A stretch of DNA of 6,634 nt from Roseibacillus sp. (GTDB lineage: Bacteria; Verrucomicrobiota; Verrucomicrobiia; Verrucomicrobiales; Akkermansiaceae), in assembly GCA_002729275.1 (NCBI GenBank), contig PBTP01000042.1:66671-73304 (forward strand), given 5' to 3'. This document shows positions 1-6,610 of this stretch, piece by piece (the first letter of the stretch is position 1; the number at the start of each line of letters is the position of its first letter). Made by a program: the position numbers and the translations under genes. Under the pieces are notes generated by a model. It did not search any database and had not been told where the DNA came from. It was given only the letters and a program-made list of their open reading frames with translations.

Positions 1-1
1 G

Positions 2-1276
2 GAAGAGTCTGAAGAGGAAGGTGAAGCCGGAGCCCGACTTGACCTTGAAAAGCTTCTTAGGGAATCACTGCGCCGGGGCAATCTCGATCTGGACGAGGAA
101 GACTTGGAAAAGCTCGGGGGGATGGCCGAGCTCGAGCGGGCCCTGCGGCAGATGGCAGATTCAATCGGCCCGGAAGCTCTCCGCGACATGCTCGAGATGG
201 AAATTCAGAGTGGTCCAGACGACTTTTTTGCATCTGCGATGAAGTCTCTTCAACCGGTAACAAGCAAAGCTGCGCGATCGGTCGTGATAGTAGAGGTTGA
301 TGGGAAAATGGCCGCTCTTGGAACGGTTGTTTCTGACAAGGGGCATATCCTGACCAAGAACGCCGAAACTCTTGAAGGTGAAGTGTCCCGGCCCGGGGCG
401 AACGGGCGGATATCTCTTAAGCTTGTTAAGAGGTTTCCAAAGCGTGATCTCGCGTTATTCCAAGGAGCCGGGGATGGGCTTGAGTCGGTGCGGTGGGCCG
501 GCAAGAAGAAGTCTCCCATTGGAACACTTCTGACCTCGCCAGATCCAGATGGAGAGCCTCTTGGCATTGGCTTGGTCAGTGTGCTGCCGCGTGCTTTTGG
601 CGAGATTGGATTCCTTGGAATTCAGGCCGGAGAGGGTGAGGGCGGAGTAGCGATTGTTCGAATTGTCAATGGTAGTCCGGCAGAAGAAGCGGGCTTGCAG
701 GCAGACGATGTGATCACGCATGTCGACGGGATAGCCCTCGAGGACCCATTTGCCTTTGGAAGTAAGATCCGGACATATCGCGCGGGGGACAAAGTAGAAT
801 TTACCTACCTAAGAGGGGGTACTGTAGACAAGGTCAGGGTCAAGCTTGCCGCCCGTCCACAGGAGCAGAGTTCTGACAGATTTAGAAGAATGAACGAGAT
901 GAGTGGTCCCTTGTCGGAGAGGTTATCGGGCTTTCCGCTGGCTCTGCAGCACGACATGCCAATTTCCCCTATGGTCTGCGGAGGTCCCTTATTGGACCTC
1001 CAAGGTCGCTGTATTGGAATTAACGTCTCCCGCGCTGGTCGCGTGAAGACCTTGGCCATTCCCGCCACGGATATTCGCAAGCTACTTTCTTCGGTGGACG
1101 AATTGAATCCCAATAAATCCTCCGAACCGCCAGTGGCAGAAAAGCACTCTGATCCTGTCCCATCCGATCAGGAGAGCGAACGGGACAAGGAGTTGGACTT
1201 GGTTCTTGAGGAACTTCGGAGGGTGGAGGGGCAACTACAGCAGCTCGAGAAAAGGCTGGAGCTCCTGAGGAAATAG
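2..1276 (+). CDS. Trypsin-like (HtrA/S1C-related) pseudoprotease with a nested PDZ domain, 5'-truncated
   Basis: The frame is open from the left edge to TAG at 1274-1276 (424 residues visible), so the true start and any signal peptide lie outside; a TTG at 104 is only an internal option. After an acidic, helical N-terminal part, a first half-barrel carries HtrA-like GHILTKNAET (341-370) and DLALF (446-460). A PDZ domain follows at about 596-853 (FLGIQ, SPAEEAGLQADDVI). The second half-barrel comes only after it, with VCGGPLLDLQGRCIGIN (974-1024). The PDZ thus sits inside the protease fold instead of behind it. In HtrA the motifs read TNNHV and GNSGGPL. Here the His position is Ala (362-364) and the Ser position is Cys (977-979), while the Asp is kept. 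Proteolysis is therefore unlikely, and a scaffold, chaperone or peptide-sensing role is inferred. The tail (1175-1273) is a charged, Leu-rich predicted coiled coil. It is convergent with the prolyl isomerase gene. Confidence 0.85.
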   Translation, partial: EESEEEGEAGARLDLEKLLRESLRRGNLDLDEEDLEKLGGMAELERALRQMADSIGPEALRDMLEMEIQSGPDDFFASAMKSLQPVTSKAARSVVIVEVDGKMAALGTVVSDKGHILTKNAETLEGEVSRPGANGRISLKLVKRFPKRDLALFQGAGDGLESVRWAGKKKSPIGTLLTSPDPDGEPLGIGLVSVLPRAFGEIGFLGIQAGEGEGGVAIVRIVNGSPAEEAGLQADDVITHVDGIALEDPFAFGSKIRTYRAGDKVEFTYLRGGTVDKVRVKLAARPQEQSSDRFRRMNEMSGPLSERLSGFPLALQHDMPISPMVCGGPLLDLQGRCIGINVSRAGRVKTLAIPATDIRKLLSSVDELNPNKSSEPPVAEKHSDPVPSDQESERDKELDLVLEELRRVEGQLQQLEKRLELLRK

Positions 1277-1294
1277 GAAGATTTTGGTCGCGTC

Positions 1295-1825
1295 CTAGCC
1301 CATCACTGAATTCCAATCAGCGATTCGGGATTGCTGCGCCTCAAAGAGGCCATCGGTCGAATCGTGAACGGTCACGGAATCAATAGTAATATCTTCGGAG
1401 GGGCGATCGCCCGGGCCTGTAGGGGCAGTTGCGATCGTATCGACAACATCTTGTCCTCCCGTGACCTCACCAAAGACAGTGTGTTTCCCGTCGAGGAACT
1501 GGGTCGCCTTGTGAGTGATGAAAAACTGGCTTCCATTGGTGTTTGGCCCGGCGTTGGCCATGGACAGTTTTCCGGGACCGTCATGGCTGCGATGGGGCAG
1601 ACACTCGTTCTCAAATTGGTAGCCTGGGTTACCCCGGCCCGACCCTTCGGGACATCCACCCTGAATCATGAAGCCTGAGATCACCCGGTGAAAGACTAAG
1701 CTGTCGTAAAAGCCCTTTGTAGCCAGATTCAGGAAGCTGGCGCAGGTAATTGGGGTATCGCCTGCAAATAGCGAGATATCGATGGCTCCTTTGGAGGTGT
1801 TGAGCGTGATCTTGATGTCATCCAT
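1295..1825 (-). CDS. Cyclophilin-type peptidyl-prolyl cis-trans isomerase, cytoplasmic
   Basis: This 176-residue protein spans essentially the whole cyclophilin domain. Cyclophilins catalyse cis-trans isomerisation of Xaa-Pro bonds during protein folding. Visible hallmarks are FHRVISGFMIQGG (residues 45-57), which supplies the catalytic Arg47 and the active-site Gln55. NTNGSQFFIT (95-104) forms the substrate pocket, and FLDGKHTVFGEV is at 110-121. The Trp that binds cyclosporin in human CypA is Phe110 here, as in many bacterial members. There is no signal peptide or membrane segment, so it should act in the cytoplasm like E. coli PpiB (about 164 residues). A short C-terminal tail (about 155-176) extends past the domain. 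It starts with ATG at 1823-1825, preceded by a purine-rich AAAAGAGAG. It lies 30 bp downstream of gluQ on the same strand, so co-transcription is likely. Confidence 0.95.
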   Translation of the reverse strand: MDDIKITLNTSKGAIDISLFAGDTPITCASFLNLATKGFYDSLVFHRVISGFMIQGGCPEGSGRGNPGYQFENECLPHRSHDGPGKLSMANAGPNTNGSQFFITHKATQFLDGKHTVFGEVTGGQDVVDTIATAPTGPGDRPSEDITIDSVTVHDSTDGLFEAQQSRIADWNSVMG

Positions 1826-1855
1826 GACTCTCTTTTACGGTGGGAGACGAAAGAT

Positions 1856-2722
1856 TCAAGTTTCACCGGTAAGGTTTCCTGGGAGGCGAGGTAAGGGTGG
1901 GAGGCGTGCCTCGATCTGGGCGCAGCTGTATCCAGAGGCCCTGAGGCTTGACAGGGAAAGGGCTTTATCGCGAGTAGCTAGCCGTTTCCCGGTATCATCG
2001 CAGACAAGCTTATGATGAAGATAAAGGGGTTCCGGGTAGCCCAGAAGGTTCTGTAAGACCCGATGAATATGGGTTGAGGAGAGAAGGTCCTCACCTCTGG
2101 TGACAATTGTGATTCCCTGCTCGGCATCGTCTGTCACGACCGCGAGGTGGTAGGAGGTGGCGATATCCCGGCGAGCGAGAATAACATCACCCAGGCTTTC
2201 CGTGCGGACAGGAATGGTGCCATGGAGAAGGTCTCGAAAAGTAAGTTTACCGCAGGCTTGAGCGGCCATGGCAGAATTAAGACGCCATGAATGTGGTTTT
2301 TTCAGCGCGATCCTTTCGGATCGCTCATCGGCACTGATTTTACGACAGGTTCCTGGATAAACTGGTCCCTCGGGGCCATGGGGAGCATTAGTCATCCGCG
2401 AGGCCTCATCAGCGATTGCCCTGCGAGTACAGAAACACGGGTAGATGAGGCCTTGTTCCAGTAAGTTAGCGAGAGCGTCCGAGTAGATCTCGAGTCGATC
2501 GGACTGTCGAATGGGCTCCTCTTTCCAATTGATTCCCAGCCATCGAAGATCCTCTTCGATCAACCGATAATATTCGGGCCTTACTCGGGACCCATCGATG
2601 TCCTCAAATCGCAGGATAAAGGTTCCATTGCTGCAGCCAGCAACCTCCTGGGCCACGAGAGCGGCATAGGCGTGGCCGAGGTGCATAGGCCCGGTAGGGC
2701 TTGGGGCGAAGCGGGTTCGCAT
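1856..2722 (-). CDS. gluQ: Glutamyl-Q tRNA(Asp) synthetase (GluQ-RS)
   Basis: This paralogue of the glutamyl-tRNA synthetase catalytic core (288 residues) lacks the anticodon-binding domain. The family activates glutamate without tRNA and attaches it to queuosine at position 34 of tRNA(Asp). RFAPSPTGPMHLGH (residues 4-17) contains the HIGH motif as HLGH, and RFEDID follows at 38-43. The GluQ-RS zinc site is complete: Cys96 and Cys98 in YPCFC, then Tyr122 and Cys126 in VYPGTC. The KMSKS-like loop reads KRLATR (246-251), where a second basic residue would be expected at the Thr. I chose the ATG at 2720-2722 because the family begins a few residues before RFAPSPTG. An in-frame TTG at 2743 would add seven residues, and neither start has a good Shine-Dalgarno sequence. 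The gene is followed closely by the prolyl isomerase and is divergent from the rhomboid gene. Confidence 0.93.
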   Translation of the reverse strand: MRTRFAPSPTGPMHLGHAYAALVAQEVAGCSNGTFILRFEDIDGSRVRPEYYRLIEEDLRWLGINWKEEPIRQSDRLEIYSDALANLLEQGLIYPCFCTRRAIADEASRMTNAPHGPEGPVYPGTCRKISADERSERIALKKPHSWRLNSAMAAQACGKLTFRDLLHGTIPVRTESLGDVILARRDIATSYHLAVVTDDAEQGITIVTRGEDLLSSTHIHRVLQNLLGYPEPLYLHHKLVCDDTGKRLATRDKALSLSSLRASGYSCAQIEARLPPLPRLPGNLTGET

Positions 2723-2734
2723 GGCAAAAGTCTC

Positions 2735-2761
2735 AGGTTTCAAGTTGAAGGTTTCAAGTTG
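2735..2761. repeat. Two-copy 13-nt tandem repeat upstream of gluQ
   Basis: The 13-mer AGGTTTCAAGTTG occurs at 2735-2747 and again at 2749-2761, with a single A between the copies (period 14). It lies in the divergent gluQ/rhomboid intergenic region just upstream of the chosen gluQ ATG and covers the alternative TTG start. A related TTCAAGTTT occurs near 1856, at the gluQ stop. The role is unknown: it could be a regulator binding site or simple slippage. The repeat itself is directly visible; any function is inference. Confidence 0.6.
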
Positions 2762-2834
2762 CCTGTGGCCGAGGCATACTCAGGGAACCGTGAAAGCCTA
2801 TTTGTCAGGCTCAATATGGTATTCAGATCGCCCG

Positions 2835-3422
2835 ATGAGCGTGCAAAAATTGGAAGCCCGAACCGGGGGTAGAGGAAAGAAAGGTCATCCAGGCTTGGGA
2901 TTTCTTGCCGCCCTCATCGTTATTGCTTGGCTCATCGAGCTCATCGATTGGCATTTCAAGCTGAATCTGGAGCAGTATGGGGTTGTTCCGAGGAGCGTCA
3001 CAGGATTGAGAGGGATCATCTGCATGCCGTGGCTCCACGCGGACTTGGACCACCTTCTGGATAACACTATCGCCATACTCGGATTGGGAGTGATTGTGAT
3101 TCTCGCGGAGGGAAGAAGATTTGCTGCGACCACACTCATCCTTGTCCTGATCAGCGGAACAGGGACCTGGCTGATCGCTGATCTGGGGCATACTGAATCA
3201 GTTCATGTTGGGGCAAGCGGTTTGGTTTACGCCTACTTTGGGTATATTCTTGCGCGGGCAATTTGGGGGCGTCGTCTGGTATGGGCCGTGGTGGGTGTTG
3301 TGGTAGCTTTAGTTTATGGGGGAATGATTGGAGGGATTTTCCCGGAAGGGGATCATATCTCTTGGGAGGCTCACCTTGTGGGGCTCTTGGGTGGAATCTG
3401 GCTGGGCCAGCGCCACGCCTAG
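2835..3422 (+). CDS. Rhomboid family intramembrane serine protease
   Basis: This 195-residue polytopic membrane protein has about six hydrophobic segments (roughly residues 20-38, 75-92, 97-115, 122-142, 148-168 and 176-192), the minimal bacterial rhomboid fold. Rhomboids cleave substrate transmembrane helices inside the membrane with a Ser-His dyad. The nucleophile is Ser128 in HVGASGLVYAYFGY, and the base is His180 in WEAHLVGLLGG. The oxyanion-side motif HxxxN is His73-Asn77 within WLHADLDHLLDN. All key residues are present, so it should be active; its substrate is unknown. I chose ATG 2835 because the residues before it, from an earlier in-frame ATG at 2721, are not rhomboid-like and would nearly overlap the gluQ start. 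No clear Shine-Dalgarno sequence precedes either start. It is divergent from gluQ and convergent with the ABC operon, so it is probably monocistronic. Confidence 0.92.
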   Translation: MSVQKLEARTGGRGKKGHPGLGFLAALIVIAWLIELIDWHFKLNLEQYGVVPRSVTGLRGIICMPWLHADLDHLLDNTIAILGLGVIVILAEGRRFAATTLILVLISGTGTWLIADLGHTESVHVGASGLVYAYFGYILARAIWGRRLVWAVVGVVVALVYGGMIGGIFPEGDHISWEAHLVGLLGGIWLGQRHA

Positions 3423-3456
3423 GTCAGGAGGGATAGTTAAGCTCCGCTGGCTGATC

Positions 3457-3475
3457 AGGGCTTCACGCCCGTTTT
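3457..3475 (+). terminator. Weak candidate intrinsic terminator after the rhomboid gene
   Basis: About 35 bp past the rhomboid stop, GGGC (3458-3461) and GCCC (3467-3470) form a four-pair GC stem with a five-base loop, followed by G and TTTT (3472-3475). The position fits, but the stem is short and the U-tract minimal. No better hairpin with a T-run is visible on either strand in the convergent spacer 3423-3633. Confidence 0.3.
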
Positions 3476-3511
3476 GCCTATCGAGGAGTTTATGGAGCCC
3501 AATAAGGTAGC

Positions 3512-3546
3512 TTCCGGATCGCAGCAGGTCAGGGTGGTTGCCGGAA
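3512..3546. repeat. 6-bp inverted repeat in the convergent spacer
   Basis: TTCCGG (3512-3517) and CCGGAA (3541-3546) are perfect reverse complements separated by 23 bases. They sit in the otherwise featureless 211-bp gap between the rhomboid stop and the permease stop. The pair could form an RNA hairpin on either strand or be a protein-binding dyad. A T-run does not follow, so it is not a typical intrinsic terminator. No gene is recognised in this spacer. Confidence 0.35.
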
Positions 3547-3633
3547 AGAGCAGGGTCTCCATTTGGGTAGGAGAACGGAGGAGAAGTTACCCTCTTAGGA
3601 CAATATCGATGACCCTGCCCGAAAGAGCCCTGC

Positions 3634-4746
3634 CTACGTTGTTGTTACCTTGCGTTTGAAGATCTTCTTCAAGCCGGTGGCTCCGTGCTGGTCTATAATT
3701 ACACCCACAAAGATCACCCCACCTGTAATTGCATCACTCAGTGGTGTAGGATAGCCGAGAAGATTTACCATGTTTCGGAGGACAATCAGAATAGCGGTGC
3801 CGATGAGGATCCCTGGAATGGAGCCTTCACCTCCCCGCAGGCTACAACCCCCGAGAACCGCAGCAGCAATGGCGTAAAGCTCAAAAAAAGCTCCGTGACT
3901 GGTGGGTTGAACAGAGCCTGTATAGATACAGAAGGGAATGGCTGAGAAGGCAGTGCAGAAACCAGCGATAAGGTAGGCGATCGCAATAACCAGCCCTGTG
4001 TTGATTCCTGAGTATTTGGTAGCGAGTTCGTTGCGCCCCGCTGCGAAAATATAGCGCCCCAGGATAGACCGGTGAAGAATTATGGTTGTGATCACGGCAA
4101 GGATGATCAGATAGATAAACGTCATCGGAACGCTATGCAGGATGCCTTTCTCCCCGTCGCCGATGAGGACATCTCCGAGGGTTCCGTCTCCAAGTTTGCG
4201 TGCAAAGCTCAAATCCTGAGAGGCATCCCCGACGTTGACGGTTGTATCGTTTGCGTAGAACCGAGCGAGACCCCTGTAGGAGAGAAGTCCGCAGAGGGTG
4301 ACAACGAAAGGCTGGAGCTTGAGTTTTCCAACTAGGACGCCGTGGAGCAACCCCAGCAGGGTTCCAAGGAGTAGGACCCATAATATGGCCATGGGCCAGC
4401 TAACCTCGGGAATACCTCGAGCGAGGGCAGAGTCGGGCCTCATGCCGGGCGGGGTGACAAGAAAGAGGAAAAAGACACCGAGAAGCGCCATGAGAGAACC
4501 TACCGAAAGGTCGATGCCGGCAGTGATGATAACAATGCCAACGCCAATGCTGAAAATGCCATAGATGCCGATCGTTCGGGCTACATTCTTAAGGTTATCC
4601 GGGGTAAGGAACTTGCTGCCGAAGAGGCCATCGATGCCCTCCTCGATCGTGCCAAGGCTGGTTATGACGACGAGAATGAACAAGAGACCGAGCATGCCTG
4701 TTTCACGGCGGTGTCGGCCGGCGTAGCGTAAGAGGGGATTGGCCAT
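3634..4746 (-). CDS. Sugar ABC transporter permease, RbsC-like (BPD_transp_2 family)
   Basis: This inner-membrane subunit of a ribose/monosaccharide-type (CUT2) importer would form the translocation channel as a homodimer. It is 370 residues, very hydrophobic, with roughly eight to ten membrane segments. Family signatures are IITAGIDLSVGSLMAL (residues 73-88), SILGRYIFAAGRNELATKYS (227-246, the coupling region) and AIAAAVLGGCSLRGGEGS (292-309). It is about 50 residues longer than E. coli RbsC (321). The excess lies mainly in the loop around 97-118 and in the hydrophilic stretch 165-205. It ends in a basic tail (KKIFKRK). The ATG at 4744-4746 lies 12 bp after the ATPase stop with no obvious Shine-Dalgarno sequence, so translational coupling is plausible. 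The substrate cannot be deduced; ribose, xylose, galactose or a polyol are all possible. Confidence 0.92.
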   Translation of the reverse strand: MANPLLRYAGRHRRETGMLGLLFILVVITSLGTIEEGIDGLFGSKFLTPDNLKNVARTIGIYGIFSIGVGIVIITAGIDLSVGSLMALLGVFFLFLVTPPGMRPDSALARGIPEVSWPMAILWVLLLGTLLGLLHGVLVGKLKLQPFVVTLCGLLSYRGLARFYANDTTVNVGDASQDLSFARKLGDGTLGDVLIGDGEKGILHSVPMTFIYLIILAVITTIILHRSILGRYIFAAGRNELATKYSGINTGLVIAIAYLIAGFCTAFSAIPFCIYTGSVQPTSHGAFFELYAIAAAVLGGCSLRGGEGSIPGILIGTAILIVLRNMVNLLGYPTPLSDAITGGVIFVGVIIDQHGATGLKKIFKRKVTTT

Positions 4747-4758
4747 AGAAGTTTTGTA

Positions 4759-6285
4759 TTAGTTGGCTTCGGTTTTGGAATTCCCTACGGCGAGATGCAT
4801 AATTGCCTCCTCACCAAATTCATCGCGTTGGAGTTCTCCGGTAATCCGTCCTTCGTGCATCACGACAATGCGGTCACTGATACCAAGAACCTCTTCCATA
4901 TCGCTGGATATCATCCAGATGGCGACTCCATTCCGGGCTAGTTCCTGCATCAGTTTATAGATTTCCGCCTTGGCCCCTACATCGATTCCGCGGGTGGGTT
5001 CATCAAAGATGATGATCTTGGGTTTCATGGAGAGCCATTTTCCCAGGACCACCTTTTGCTGGTTCCCTCCACTCAAGGTGATAGCCGCAGTTGATGCAGA
5101 TGGAGTCTTGATTTTCAGACGCTCGATCTGCTGCTCAGCAACTTTGCGTTCCGCATGGCGATCAATCAGGCCGATACGGGAAGAGTGGTTCCAAAGATCG
5201 GCGAGAGAGACATTTTGTGTGATATCAAATTCCAGAACGAGTCCGGTGAGTTTCCGGTCCTCGGGAGCGAGATAAATGCCAGCTTTGATAGATTGCCTGG
5301 CTGCTCCTCTTTTTATCGTGATGCCATCAACAGATACTGATCCGCCGAGAGCAGGGTCGACTCCGAAAGTAGCTTGGGCAAGTTCAGATCGCCCTGCCCC
5401 GACAAGCCCTGCCATCCCCAGGATTTCGCCTCCCGAGATTTCAAGGCTGGATTGACATTCCGGATAGAGCGCGGTGCGAAGATTGGAGACCACAAGACGC
5501 CGTGGAACCGTCTCATGACCGCTTGTGGCAAGGGGAGTGCGCTTAAGGTCTCGACCGACCATCAGGCTGACCATGGCGTCGTGATTGATTTCGCCGCGCT
5601 TAAGCTCGCCTGCATTTTTACCGTCACGCAGAGCAACAACACGGTGGGCGCACTGGGTTACCTCACCAAGACGGTGGGAGATGTAGATAACTGCGATGCC
5701 TTGTTCGGATAAGTCGCCTATTACCTTCAAGAGTCTTTCGGTTTCCGAGAGGGTGAGACTTGAGGTAGGCTCATCCATGATGATGATCTTCGCCTCCTTT
5801 GAAAGGGCCTTGGCGATTTCGACCATCTGTTGTTGGCCGATGGAAAGCTTGGAAAGCGGGGTGTCGGGAGAAGCATCGAGGCCAAGAGTGTCGAGAAACG
5901 GTTGCGTGTCTGCCTTTATCTTGCGGCGGTTAATCAGGCCGAAGCGGTGCGGTTCCCGGCCGAGGAAGACGTTTGCCCCGACATCAAGGTTGTCCAGAAC
6001 GTTGAGCTCCTGATGCACGAACCCTACGCCCAGCGAATCAGCATCTGCAACGGAGCGGATGACGGCAGGCGAACCAGAAGCTGTAATCGTACCCTCATCC
6101 GGTTGATGGACGCCTCCGAGAACTTTCATTAACGTCGACTTGCCAGCACCATTTTCCCCTATGAGGGCGACAACTTCGCCCTCCATGATGTCAAAGTTGA
6201 CTTGGTTGAGTGCGGTCACCCCGGGAAAGCGCTTCGTAATATTCTCCATGTGGAGAACCTTCGCGCGCTTGGCGGGGTCTTGCAT
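4759..6285 (-). CDS. Sugar ABC transporter ATP-binding protein, RbsA/MglA-like (two fused ATPase domains)
   Basis: This 508-residue cytoplasmic ATPase matches the RbsA/MglA family (about 500 residues), with two nucleotide-binding domains in one chain. Domain 1 is canonical: Walker A GENGAGKST (43-51), Q-loop Gln92, signature LSIGQ (147-151), Walker B IIIMDE (167-172) and H-loop His204. Domain 2 is the usual degenerate half: GLVGAGRSE (293-301) has Arg where the Walker lysine would be, signature LSGGNQQ is at 404-410 and IIIFDEPTRG at 421-430, and the H-loop His is replaced in MISSDMEE. Such proteins are expected to have one fully competent site. I chose the ATG at 6283-6285, 25 bp after the binding-protein stop. 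The same frame stays open to 6450, but that extension overlaps the binding-protein gene and looks non-native. Another ATG at 6249 would cut into the first strand. Confidence 0.95.
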   Translation of the reverse strand: MQDPAKRAKVLHMENITKRFPGVTALNQVNFDIMEGEVVALIGENGAGKSTLMKVLGGVHQPDEGTITASGSPAVIRSVADADSLGVGFVHQELNVLDNLDVGANVFLGREPHRFGLINRRKIKADTQPFLDTLGLDASPDTPLSKLSIGQQQMVEIAKALSKEAKIIIMDEPTSSLTLSETERLLKVIGDLSEQGIAVIYISHRLGEVTQCAHRVVALRDGKNAGELKRGEINHDAMVSLMVGRDLKRTPLATSGHETVPRRLVVSNLRTALYPECQSSLEISGGEILGMAGLVGAGRSELAQATFGVDPALGGSVSVDGITIKRGAARQSIKAGIYLAPEDRKLTGLVLEFDITQNVSLADLWNHSSRIGLIDRHAERKVAEQQIERLKIKTPSASTAAITLSGGNQQKVVLGKWLSMKPKIIIFDEPTRGIDVGAKAEIYKLMQELARNGVAIWMISSDMEEVLGISDRIVVMHEGRITGELQRDEFGEEAIMHLAVGNSKTEAN

Positions 6286-6310
6286 TGCAGCTCGAGGTAG
6301 AGCGGATGTG

Positions 6311-6610
6311 CTATTTGCTGATCGCGTTCTTCCAGGCGTTGCACTTCTCCAAATACTTAAGGCCCTCTCCCTTGCGAATGGTAAGAGTCTCAATAAATTT
6401 CTGATTGGTGTCAGGAACTTCCAGGTCCTTGGGCGTCTGATTTCCCACAATCATGGCGCGTAAAGCGACCACTGCCTGATAGCCGAACTCGTAGGGCTTC
6501 TGGACAATGGTCCCATGGATTTCACCAGCATCAATAGCCTTGAGGGTGCGAGGGTCTTCGTCGAAGCCAATGATCTTGACGAAACAGCGCGTGCCGCTGG
6601 TGGTTTTGGC
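6311..6610 (-). CDS. Sugar ABC transporter substrate-binding protein, C-terminal part only (disrupted or edge-truncated)
   Basis: The reverse strand reads 99 residues up to TAG at 6311-6313. They match the C-terminal part of RbsB-like periplasmic sugar-binding proteins: VKIIGFDEDPRTLKAIDAGE is followed by IHGTIVQKPYEFGYQAVVAL, the hinge and second-lobe region that contacts the sugar. The protein should capture the ligand and deliver it to the permease encoded downstream. The N-terminal two thirds are missing. Reading upstream, the frame meets TGA at 6611-6613, and none of the three minus-strand frames beyond it resembles the expected preceding region (normally an Asn-Asp then Ala/Leu-rich helix). 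No start codon suits a complete protein. The gene is either a pseudogene broken by a nonsense change, frameshift or insertion, or it is intact with a sequence error near the window edge. It is first in the operon as far as can be seen. Confidence 0.8.
   Translation of the reverse strand, partial: AKTTSGTRCFVKIIGFDEDPRTLKAIDAGEIHGTIVQKPYEFGYQAVVALRAMIVGNQTPKDLEVPDTNQKFIETLTIRKGEGLKYLEKCNAWKNAISK

Noticed and set aside
1331..1678. 115-codon open frame on the plus strand
   Set aside because: It lies entirely opposite the cyclophilin gene, whose motifs are unmistakable, and its translation resembles no family I know.
2795..2811. AGCCT/AGGCT hairpin upstream of the rhomboid gene
   Set aside because: The stem is only five pairs with a seven-base loop and no T-run; it is too weak to call a terminator or regulatory element.
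2721..2834. N-terminal extension of the rhomboid protein from ATG 2721
   Set aside because: The 38 added residues include the translated tandem repeat, have no rhomboid features, and would start back to back with gluQ.
3522..3560. Possible signal recognition particle RNA core (GGTCAGG ... CCGGAA ... AGCAG)
   Set aside because: The order of motifs recalls the conserved helix 8, but the bases flanking CAGG and AGCA do not pair (GGT against GGG) and the apical part does not fold as a short stem with a GGAA loop. Likely coincidence.
3423..3633. tRNA or small gene in the convergent spacer
   Set aside because: No T-arm sequence or cloverleaf pairing was found on either strand, and short open frames there have no recognisable content.
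6286..6450. N-terminal extension of the sugar ATPase to 6450
   Set aside because: The frame is open, but it overlaps the binding-protein coding region, is rich in Arg with no family resemblance, and the ATPase is full length from 6285.
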